Shown here: positions 12,401 through 24,400 of the stretch, piece by piece
Layout of the letters: every line of letters begins with the position of its first letter
Numbering within the stretch: position 1 is the stretch's first letter
Assembly: GCA_903813345.2 (NCBI GenBank)
Contig: CAIIXF020000011.1
Span: 15,483,754 to 15,547,753, forward strand
Reading direction: 5' to 3'
DNA from: Owenia fusiformis
Taxonomy: Eukaryota; Annelida; Polychaeta; Sabellida; Oweniidae
DNA length: 64,000 bases
Made by a program: the position numbers and the translations under genes
Notes under the pieces: model-generated
Told to the model about the DNA's origin: nothing
Databases searched by the model: none
What the model saw: only the letters and a program-made list of their open reading frames with translations

Positions 12401-15400
12401 ATAATATCGTAGACTTCCCTAAAACCGTTTCTCTCGTCCTGATGAACAGAAATGATGCACTTCATTATCCTGCCCCGTTCATGCCCCACATAATATCTAT
12501 TGACGGTTACTTCCTGGACAAAGCTAAACCTCTAAGTGGGAAATTTAAGGACATCGTTGAGAAAGCTAACAACGACGGTGTCATTGTTGTAAGTCTTGGA
12601 TCAATATTTCGTAAATTACCAATGGACATGGCAGAAGCATTCGCTGAAGCACTCGCGACTATGAAACAAACAGTTATATGGAGTTATGATGGGCCGAAAC
12701 CGAAACAACTTGGAGATAATACATTCGTCAGTGAATGGATACCACAAAGAGATTTATTGGCACACAGCAAGGTGAAACTATTTGTCCAGCACTGTGGTAT
12801 ATCAGCAACATTTGAAGCCCTCGACAGTGCAGTCCCAAATGTTGGCATACCATTAATAGCTGACCAACCATATAACTGTGAAAAACTAGCCAATCGTGTC
12901 GGTTCGCTCAAGGTCATCGACCCGAGGAACTTAACAAGTGAAGTGCTTCGATCAGCGATGACAGAGGTTCTGTATAACACAACATATGAGGAAAATGCAA
13001 AGAAAGCTGCTGCGATATATCACAGCCAGCCTATTAGCCCAAAAGACAAGGTCGCTTATTGGGTCGAATATGTTATACGTCACAAAGGAGCACCTCACCT
13101 GCGTTCACAAGGCGCAAACAACTTGAACATATTTCAATATTACTTGCTGGATATTATAGGACTATTTGTGGTCATTGCATGTGTCATCAGTGGAATTATC
13201 ATTTACTTCATCAGCTTCATTGTAAAGAAGTTCATCCATTCTCCAAAAAAAGATAAAGCAGAGTAACATTTTACCAAAGTTCACTTACGAACTGATTAAT
13301 AAATTGTGACGTTTCTTTAGAAACCAATCATGGGTTGTTGCGTTGTACCCAGTGAGTGTACCTAGAACTTGAAGTTATCGAGACTAATCACTTTGTCTGA
13401 GCATTTTGCAGATGATCTATAGTCTAATTTTGAATAAGACAGTCTGCCATGCTTTTGAGTATTCACATATCAAAGTCTAACTTATTTTGAATAAGACATT
13501 GTGCCATGCTTATAAGTATTCACATATCAAATATGAACAAAATCACTCTACTACTTTTCAGCACTTTGATATTGATTGGATAAATCACAACAGAAAGAAT
13601 TTACAATACATACATGTATATACAATAAAATACAATACTAAAATACATTTAAACAAGTGAGTGATTGCAAAAGTTCACCATGTCAGCTAAAAACCTCTAG
13701 CCGATGAACTTCTGTTTGATACAATTTAATCTAGTCCTGAAGTTATATTTAAAAACCTTATGCCACACAAAATTCTTATGTCATTTATCATTCGTTCGAA
13801 AAATTAGATCAATATTGTGTCAATGATACATCACACTGATATATTAGCATTTAATCATGCTTATGACTGTCATTTTTTACATTTGTCATGTTGTATTTAT
13901 TTTTATATTTTTGTATTTTGTAATAGTTTAGTCTAGTTTCAGTTATTTTTGTATATTGTAGTTATTGTATTATTGTAGTTACTTATTGTAATGGCATTGT
14001 AGAGTCAATTAATGGAATCCATTCATTGTTAAAAACCTAATAAAATGGGTTCAGTGCTTCTTGCAGTTGGCAATAAACAGTAGTCTAGAAAATGCATGTA
14101 TAACCTGTCTACTAGGCGTCAAATAAGTCTATTCTCCCTCCTTAACTTTTTAGATTTAGAAATAACATAGGATTGTTATATATCATTTCATTTTAAAGGG
14201 AATTAAATTTGCTGATCACACACTAAATTTCAGAGAGATTGGTAAAATTCCAAGAGCATTTTTAGTGATGTTCATATTTTTCATTTTTAATAGTACCCCC
14301 AAGCAGCTTGGACAGCCTCAATTCTACAAGCCGGATACAATACAAAAATGTTCACAAACAGGGGTGTTGCACTTTCAAGGCTTCTAAGAGCTTTCTTGAT
14401 ACATTTGAACAATGTTTCATTGCGATGAATTTCTCCTCTGGTTGATCTTCGATTAATTTTTCGACCCTGTCCTTAATAATCCCAGTTTCACGGTTCATTC
14501 ATTATCCTGGTAATTTTACTCTTTTTGACCAACCAATGGTCAACTGCATCCTTTCAAGAAACATTGTAGCAATTTTATGAGGAAGAGTTCATTATTGATT
14601 TTCTAGGAGTGATCAGCATTTTCCATAAGCTTTAGAATGATATATGGAATAGTATGATACCTTTAGAAATAAAAAGTTAAGGGGGAGAACAGACTTATTT
14701 GATGCCCTGTAGTTACATGTATGCCTGTTGGACCCTATTACTCGTTATGCTTACTAAATATGGTATACATAAAATGTACATATAGAATCTAAATATATTT
14801 TGGAACTTCATTTATTGCACTTTCATTTTGACCTTTTTAGTATGAACAATAATTAATGTGAATTAGAAGAACAGCAATTCCATGGGGTAGCAAATCCTAC
14901 CAAACAAAACATATCTTATCAGAGCATTCATGAAGGAAAATCCTCCTTGAGCAAAGATTCTATTACACTCATGAGGTCCATTCCAACATCTACGAAATTT
15001 AAACTGAACATGATTGATAATGTTGATCGATACTTTTTACAAAAAAATATCAGCTACTTTGAATGAGATCTGTCAACCAATATTTGAGTTATCACCCAGG
15101 CACAAATGGACAGACAAATGTCTTTTCTGTATTTTATTCATCATTATGATTAACAAAAATCTTCCAATGTGAAGAGTCAAAAGTGCTTATCCAAACGACA
15201 TGAGACTGGAAAAAAGAATATAACTCGAGAAAGTAAATTGATTTAAAATTTATATCAGTGCAAGTAATTACATTTTTTCATCTGAAATTCCTGACACAAT
15301 AAAGACAAGGCTTCAACATGCAAAATGTCATCACCTGCCATTTGTTATAGATGCTGACAGTCGCAGGCCAGAAATCAGCTGCTGACCACAAAACATACGT

Positions 15401-18400
15401 TGGAGACTATAACAATTTGTCATCACTTATGGTGGTGACATAATGATTTTTCAACATATCAAAACATTTTCCCACATTTTGCAAAATATTCATTAGTAAA
15501 ATAATGGCAATAGCTATGTTGAGAGCTAAATGCGCTTGCAAGGAATATCCTTCAAAGAGCTCTATTCATTGTTTTGGCATCAATTCAAAGGCTCTTCAGC
15601 AACTGTGAGATATGGCAAGATTGTTTTCCCAAACTAGTACATAAATATACAAGAACACAAATGTGTACAAAATGTCCCCACCAATGGGTGATCCCCTGAA
15701 AATGGTTATCCTGAAAATGAGTAGACAAGACTTTACCAACACAATTTGAGGACGGAATATCCAGAAAAAATGTAAACAAGACTTTACAGACAAGATTTTA
15801 GGATGGAAAATCCAAAATGGCTGCCTTGACATTTACCCAAAATGTCAAAAAACTAATCTCTTTCTAGATTTTCATACTAAGAATCATCCCTGAAAATATG
15901 AAATTGATCTACCGAACAGTTCACCTGAAAAAGCATAGACAAGACTTTACAGACAAGATTTAAGCCATGAGGTCCTTTCCAAAACCTAAGAAATTTAAAC
16001 CGAACATGATTGATAATATTGATCAATACTTTTTACAAAAAATTATCAGCTACTTTGAATGAGATCTGTCAACCAATATTTGAGTTATCACCCAGGCACA
16101 AATGGACAGACAGATGTCTTCTCCATATTTTATTCATCATTATGATCAACAAAAACCTTTGAATGTGAAGACTCAAAAGTGCTTATCCAAACGACATGAG
16201 ACTGGAAAAAAGACTTTTCACATATTTCAGTGCAAGTTATAACATTATTTCATCTGTAACTCCCGACACAATAAGACAAGGCTTCAACATGCAAAATGTC
16301 ATTACCTGCCATTTGTTACAGATGCTGACCTTCGCAGGCCAGAAATCAGCCGCTAACCACAAAACATATACGTTGGAGCCTATAACAATTCGTCATCACT
16401 TATGGTGGTGACATAATGATTTTTCAACATATCAAAACATTTTCCCACATTTTGCAAAATATTCATTAGTAAAATAATGGCTACAGTTATGTTGAGAGCC
16501 AAATGGGCTTGCAAGGAATATCCTTCAAAGAGCTCTATTCATTGTTTTGGCATCAATTCAAAGGCTCTTCAGCAACTGTGAGAGATGGCAAGATTGTTTT
16601 CCCAAACTAGTACATAAATATAACATGAAATCCTCATAAAGGAAATATAATACTCATAATTTAGAAATAAAGGAAATATAATAATTATTTACATTCCTCC
16701 ACGTGGCAGTCTCTGTATTTCAGCCTTGGGTGAGCTATTAAGATGTTTTTAAAAAATAAATATAATATCTCACTTAAGACAACATTCATTTTGATTTCAA
16801 TTCAATAGCTTTAATTGTCATAAATTATTTAATTTAAATTGAATATTTTTCACGCTTAACATTTTTTTAGAGTACACAGCGGGGCAAATGTGATTATTTC
16901 TAGCCAAGTTATTGGCTTAGACAACCAAGTAAATATTTATGGTTTTGAAATATGGGGTCGGGGTACCATAGTAATATTGTAATACAATCTCAGATTGGTT
17001 TTATTCAACTAATAATGTTAAGTGTGGTATTAATTTAAAGCTTGAACCTCATTTTTTATTTATATCATACATGAAAATCTTAGAAAAAATCAAATTTGAT
17101 AAAATAAAATGTGTTATTTTTTAGAAGGTACTTTATTTCTGAAAATGGGGTAGGTATACCATAGCAAGGTTAGATTGTGACTTTATAACATCATTAAGAC
17201 AATCATGCTAACCATGGTGTCAATTTAATCATTAAACTTTATTTTATTTGTCATATTTTGATCGTTTTGGTCATTATCTAGGTTAATACATTGTTTTATG
17301 TAATGCTAATACCTGTATTTCTCTGGAAAATCTATTTAGAAAAATGAGATAGGGATACCATAGAACAAATACAATATGACATTACATCACATTTGACTTA
17401 CTAATAACAAGCAAAAACATGATTATCTATATTAATAGATTTTTCTGTTACAGAATTTTCCAATAACAAATTTTGTTTCATTTTAGTGGGATGTCTCACA
17501 TTTGACTTACTTTAGCTAATAATAACAAGCAAAAACATGATTATCTATATTAATAGATTTTTATGTTACAGAATTTTCCAATAACAAATTTTGTATCATT
17601 TTAGTGGGATGTCTCACTGAACAATAATTATTTGACCAACATATTTGAAAGACCCATTGTTATGGTAACATACAATTTGTAAACAAGGCACCAACTTGCA
17701 AAATGTTACCACCTGCCATTTGTTACAGACACTGACCATCTAATACCTACTGCCATCCACTTCTGGTGGTGACATCAAAATGTTAATACCATAATTCACT
17801 GAATGATAACCCATATCAACAATTATAATAATCTTTTGAGCCAACTTAATGTTTCTTGTGGACCCCTTGGTATAACTCTTTTGTGCAAGGCCCCTTAGCA
17901 TGCTAAACTAGGCATTAACATGACAAAATGTCACCACCTAGTTGCTCACAATATTATGAGTTCAAACTAAATATAAGTCAGATTTGAATTTCTGAGAACT
18001 TGTAAAGTCAAATTTGAACTTCTGAAAAGATGTAGATGATTTTGAAAAAAAAATTTGGTCAATTTGAAGCAAGTTGAAAACAGACCTTTTTGACCTTTTT
18101 TGACCTTGAGAAGGTCATTAAAGGTCAAATCTAAAGTCAGATTTGAATTTCTGAGAACATGTAGATGATTTTGAAAAAAAAAATTAGTCAATTTGAAGCA
18201 AGTTGAAAAAAGACCTTTTTGACCTTTTTTGACCTTGAGAAGGTCAAATGTCAAATCTAAAGTCAAATCTAAAGTCATATTTGAATTTCTGAGAACATGT
18301 AGAATGTAGATGATTTTGAAAAAAAATTTAGTCAATTTGAAGCAAGATGAAAAAATACCTTTTTGACCTTTTTTGACATTGAGAAGGTCATTGAAGGTCA

Positions 18401-21400
18401 AATGTCAAATCTAAAGTCAGATTTGAATTTCTGAGAACATGTAGATGATTTTGAAAAATTTTTTTAGTCAATTTGAAGCAAGTTGAAAACAGACCTTTTT
18501 TGACCTTGAGAAGGTCAAATGTCAAATCTAAAGTCAGATTTGAATTTCTGAGAACATGTAGATGATTTTGAAAAAATTTTTTAGTCAATTTGAAGCAAGT
18601 TGAAAAAAGACCTTTTTGACCTTTTTTGACTTTGAGAAGGTCATTGAAGGTCAAATGTCAAATCTTAAGTCAAATCTAAAGTCAGATTTGAATTTCTGAG
18701 AACACGAAGATGATTTTGAAAATTTTTTTTAGTCAATTTGAAGCAAGTTGAAAACAGACCTTTTTGACCTTGAGAAGGTCATTGAAGGTCAAATGTCAAA
18801 TCTTAAGTCAAATCTTAAGTCAGATTTGAATTTCTGAGAACACGTAGATGATTTTGAAAAAAATTTTTAGTCAATTTGAAGCAAGTTGAAAACAGACCTT
18901 TTTTGACCTTGAGAAGGTCATTGAAGGTCAAATGTCAAATCTAAAGTCAGATTTGAATTTCTGAGAACATGTAGATGATTTTGAAAAAAAAATTTAGTCA
19001 ATTTGAAGCAAGTTGAAAAAAGACCTTTTTGACCTTTTTTGACTTTGAGAAGGTCATTGAAGGTCAAATGTCAAATCTTAAGTCAAATCTAAAGTCAGAT
19101 TTTAATTTCTGAGAACACATAGATGATTTTGAAAATTTTTTTTAGTCAATTTGAAGCAAGTTGAAAACAGACCTTTTTGACTTTTTTGACCTTGAGAAGG
19201 TCAAATGTCAAATCTTAAGTCAAATCTTAAGTCAGATTTGAATTTCTGAGAACACGTAGATGATTTTGAAAAAATTTTTTAGTCAATTTGAAGCAAGTTG
19301 AAAACAGACCTTTTTGACCTTTTTTGACCTTGAGAAGGTCATTGAAGGTCAAATGTCAAATCTAAAGTCAGATTTGAAGGTCAAATGTCAAATCTAAAGT
19401 CAGATTTGAATTTCTGAGAACATGTAGATGATTTTGAAAAAAAATTTAGTCAATGTGAAGCAAGTTGAAAAAAGACCTTTTTGACCTTGAGAAGGTCATT
19501 GAAGGTCAAATGTCAAATCTAAAGTCAGATTTGAACTTCTGAGAACATGTAGATGATTTAGAAAAAAATTGAAGTCAGTCTAAACAGTATTTGTTAAGTT
19601 ATAGGAAGTTGTAAGAAATTGTTACAGACGCAAACAGCCGGACGCCAACCACCAACCGCCGGACGCCAACCGCCGTCGCAAAAAAAACGAGGACCATAAC
19701 AATATGTCACCACTTTTGGTGGTTTTTCTGATTTGAATTTCTGAGAACATGTAGATGATTTTGAAAAAAAATTTAGTCAATGTGAAGCAAGTTGAAAAAA
19801 GACCTTTTTGACCTTGAGAAGGTCATTGAAGGTCAAATGTCAAATCTAAAGTCAGATTTGAACTTCTGAGAACATGTAGATGATTTAGAAAAAAATTGAA
19901 GTCAGTCTAAACAGTATTTGTTAAGTTATAGGAAGTTGTAAGAAATTGTTACAGACGCCAACCGCCGGACGCCAACCACCAACCGCCGGACGCCAACCGC
20001 CGTCGCAAAAAAAACGGAGACCATAACAATATGTCACCACTTTTGGTGGTGACATAACAACAAAAGGTTATGACATGGAACAGTGTAACACATGTTAAAG
20101 ACACAAATGCAGATGTCTAATGCTGGTCACATAAAAAACAAATTTTGTGACAACAATAGTCACAACATAAGAATAGAATAAAAAAGTAAGAAGCTGTCAT
20201 ATGGACTCATCATACGTCACATCACTGTGTGGCTAATTCTGGTTATTAATTTTTAAATTAATCATAAAATTAATTCTTGTATTTGGTGTGATGGGGTATA
20301 TCCATCCTCCTAAGCAGGTATCCAGAATCCGTACCTCCTTCTTCCCCCTGCTTTAACCAATTTGGAAGCGCCTGATTAAGATGAATCACGTGATCTAATT
20401 ATGCGCAATGACTTATACATGATTTCTGTCGCAGTGTTGCGACAGCCAATCAGATTGCGAGTTCTTAATCGGGGAAATGCTAACTACTTATTGCAGGGGG
20501 TAAAAAGAAAGAATATATTCTGGATTTTGAAGCCCTGTGATCAGAGGATGTATATTATTATGAGCTTTATTATACTTTTATCCCACATTTGGGCAAAGTG
20601 TACAGCTTAAACAGAAAAAATGAAAAAGCTTAACTAATTATCTATATAGTATATTAACTAATCAAAGGGTGCTTGATCATTGCAAGATTTTATTGGATGC
20701 ATTTCGTGTTTTTTTCTCTCTCGATAAAAATATTAGATATATATTTTGCTAGTATATTTAATATTATTCCCTCTGAATTAAATAGAAACATTAATTTATG
20801 TTCCACGTTATTCATGTTTTCTAAATTTTGACAGTGTTTTTTTATTTTATCCATGTAACTTGACCGAACATCTTTTAACTTATTGCATTCTAATAGGAAA
20901 TGGCATTCTGAACCGGTTTTCTTGTTACACATTAAACATTTTCTTTCTTCAATAGGGGTAACTGGTTTTGTATATCTTGCTGTGAAACTATTTGTTTTGC
21001 CCACCATGTATCCATGCAATGTCACACCATCTGCCCCAAAGTATGCACACAGACACGATGGCAAACTGTGAGCCCAAGTGAACTGAGTGTGAGAGCTCAA
21101 TGAGATATTCCGCCATATTACTTACTTGGCTATATCCATATCTTTCCAGAACTGTGTCGAGACATAGCAGACATCTTCCTTCAGTTGGTTCATGACATAT
21201 GTCTCATCCATTACCATCAACTGTCTGCAGTGGAGAATAAAACATATTATTAGTACCTCAAGGAATATACTCAATTCTGATTGGTCAGGGAGCAGTCAAT
21301 GGTCTTAACTTAAGACTCCCAAATGCATTGTCTCTTCAATGTACACATGTATAACATTTTTGGTATTTTCTCTAATTTATTTGGCATTGGAAGTTAGCAT

Positions 21401-24400
21401 TACTAAATAGACTTGAAATGAACGGGAAATCAACTCATTCAATTTGACTGTTGAAATCGTACTCTTGAGAAATTGAGAAATAAAAAAATATCCCACCTGT
21501 ACAAGAAGCAAGTTCAAATAATTTGCCAATTACCATTAATATAAAGGGGACTCTATTCTCCACCCTCGGTAAGTTACAAATAAAGAGGATTTCATGTTCT
21601 GTCAAATTCAGTTTAGATTTACCAGCTGTACCAGATTTAACAATTACCGCATTGAAAGTTGCATAATTTTGAAAGAAAAAAACTCAAGGGGACACTATGC
21701 AGTCAAGCCAAGTAACTAAGTCAACATTCGAAAATAAAAATCTCAAAAATCGTACATCTTTGATTTCCAAAATAATTTGTGATGTGGTTATTAAGATGAT
21801 AATACATCTTTTAACGTATTAATTTTGAGTACATCTTGAATCCATTCTCAACAAAGCGTTGTCGAAATAAGGATTCGAAATATTTGAGTTCGGGATGATA
21901 AAAGTACGTTAAGATATACCGCTCCTTAACAAACTCCTTTGGGAACAAGATATAGAATCAAATGCATATTCTTCTTATTTACTCCCTGACACATGCAAAC
22001 GAATGTTGCATAAGTTAATATCTCCGTTTTAAATAATTTTGTAAACGTTGTTCTCTACAGGTGCCATTTTTTATAATTGAAAAACAAAATTGAACATTTT
22101 GCATTTCTAAATTGATAAGTTTCTTGGAATACAACTTAACTGTTAACGATTTAAGTCATTAATAATATTTCCCTCAGTGATCCCATGCTAAATAGACAGT
22201 AACTAGGTTATTATGTTGTGTTCAACCTTGTTTTCATGACTTTTAAACATGAGTCGACAATTATGTAGGAAATTTCAATTCAAAATGTAAGCGTCTCAAC
22301 TCCTGGTTTTGCACAAAATTTAGCCTTTTATAAAGATAGATCTCCAAAATCTGCATGTACCTCTCAATGAAGCGACACATTTTTAAATTTATAGATGCTG
22401 AGCTATAAACTCAAACAAAAATTCAAACCACCCGCTATTACTTTGATTACACTAGACGAAATTTCCACTCCCGGGGAGCACTGTGGTAACACTTTGAAGG
22501 AGGATTCTTGAAAAATCGTTCGAATTTTCACAAAAGGTTTCACGCAATTTTATTGCTTTGATTAAGCCTCAACTAAAATCATACTCAAATCCAATACCAT
22601 AATTATAAATTAAAATGTAACATTAAACTCAGGTCAGGTTATATGATAAACCGTTTCGAGAATTGATGATTTGAGTTAACTGTGTATATTTAAATAAATG
22701 TAAGTCGGCATGTATTCGACAGTTAAGGTAGACACATGATGTATGCATCCACGTGTGACTTAAATATCGATTCATGACTATCATTTTTGGCTTTCAAAAA
22801 TTAAGCTGGAAGTTACAGTGCTTGGAGATTAACGAAAACGTCAATCAAATCCGAATATCCTAACGACGTCAAGTATTAACAATACCCTTTCTGTGCATCT
22901 CGAACAAGGCAAGGTTCTGTGATCCAGGAATGTGCATTTCGAAAGAAAAAATTCACAAATATCAACAAATTACATTGAGTTGGATATTACATTCGAAATC
23001 ACAACTTTCGAAATGTTTGTTTTAAACAAGAATTGTAAGAACTTAAAACATGTTGTTAGTTTTTCAAACCGCATACCCTCATTTACGTTCTTTGACAAGG
23101 ATGAATTCATTAGAAAACATGGATTTTCTTGATTATTCTTCAAAACTACCCTTGAGAAATAAGTATGTGGGATATTACAGTGTAAATTGACACGCATTTG
23201 TTTCCTCCATATCATGAGAAAATAAATGCAGTACCATCTTTCAATATTTGGAAACAAAAAGTTCATTCTGTATGTAAACAAGAAAAAATACATTTATGGT
23301 TGATTCATAATGAAAAATGACAAATAACATACATCTTTTTAAGTAGGGGTATACAGGGACATTGTGGAAATTCAGAAATTTAGGCCATATCCCAAAGACT
23401 GCTTCACCAATATGTAACAGAATATCAAATTTATCATTTACACGTTTGCTGATAGGTTTATTGAAAATAATTAAACAGAGGTTTACTTCAATTGTGGCAC
23501 CATTCTTAGTTAATACTGATGAACATACGAATATCGAATGTTGACTAAGTTACTTGGCTTGACCGTATGGTCCCATAATCTTTTCCCCATAAGACACTGA
23601 ACTGCTATCACAAAAAATAATCAAGCAAAAACACATTTACTCAAATCAAATCCATATCCTGTATTTCCATTATTCTATCTATAAGTTGACATGACACAAC
23701 TGGATATTAATTAATTTTCAAAAAGCATATACATCACACAGGAAGGAGTTGACACGACGTTTAGTTCCTCGTTGCTTCTTTTTATTGAACTTTGACGATC
23801 AAAGAATGTTGATAAATTGAAGGTATTGTACACAACAGGTTAGAAATCAAATAAAGCTTTCAATAAAGTTGTTTTACAGCCTACTCACGGAAGTCACTCT
23901 GCTCATTATTGGACGGAAATCTCTCAAAAACTTGAATGAAGCGTCACCACTTTTGGCATTTCTTTACAATTCAGAGTGTAATTTGTGTGGCTGTCAATTT
24001 TATTTCTCGCCAATTCCTCATTTTCCACACTTTTTTCAAATTTTAAAATATGATATTTATATTCTTTTCAGGGCATCTTACCTGTATGAGATAACTTCTT
24101 TCAAGTGGTTTGTAAGGACCTTGCCACCCACGTTGATTCTGAAATGTCAAACACATGAGAACAGTGAAAGCTGTATATCCAAACACCTCTCTTATCTGAA
24201 CACCTCTCAATGTGAACACTTTTTCTGGGTCCCAAAATTATCTCCACTCATTGATTCACAAAACCTTGAAGTGTGAACTACTATCTGTAATCTGAACACT
24301 TTTGGCCAGTTCCCGAAGCGTTCAGATTAAACAGGATTTACCAAATTTAATTATTCTCTAATACAAGCATGAATCACTATCAGCCAAACTTACATCTGAC

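Larger units (their letters stand above)
14969..16620. repeat. Direct duplication, two ~660-680-bp copies
   Basis: Copy 1 (14969-15645) and copy 2 (15966-16620) align along their length, from 'catgaggtcc..tccaa' through 'gggcttgcaaggaatatcc' to 'cccaaactagtacataaata', with a few percent mismatches and small indels. A spacer of about 320 bp separates them. Each copy carries one family-A element (15308-15446 and 16274-16415) at the same place, so the element was inserted before the duplication. No coding function seen. Confidence 0.9.
9904..21125 (-). other. 11.2-kb ACTR6 intron hosting a nested gene and repeats
   Basis: Between the ACTR6 exons ending at 21126 and starting at 9903 there is no ACTR6 coding sequence. 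The intron holds a mariner-type MITE (10227-10425), the UGT gene (11668-13266), AT-rich sequence with little structure (13310-14960), a direct duplication (14969-16620), a 110-bp tandem pair (17391-17617), a satellite-bearing element (17910-20056), an inverted-repeat element (20330-20528) and a LINE tail (20690-21100). Confidence 0.85.

Noticed and set aside
17967-18654. Open frames of 88-144 codons on the minus strand with repeated Phe/Lys/Leu phrases
   Set aside because: They read the satellite array; spacing follows the DNA unit and they are broken by unit-length changes.
22970-23293. 107-codon frame as a gene
   Set aside because: AT-rich, no domain, inside an inverted-repeat element; treated as chance.
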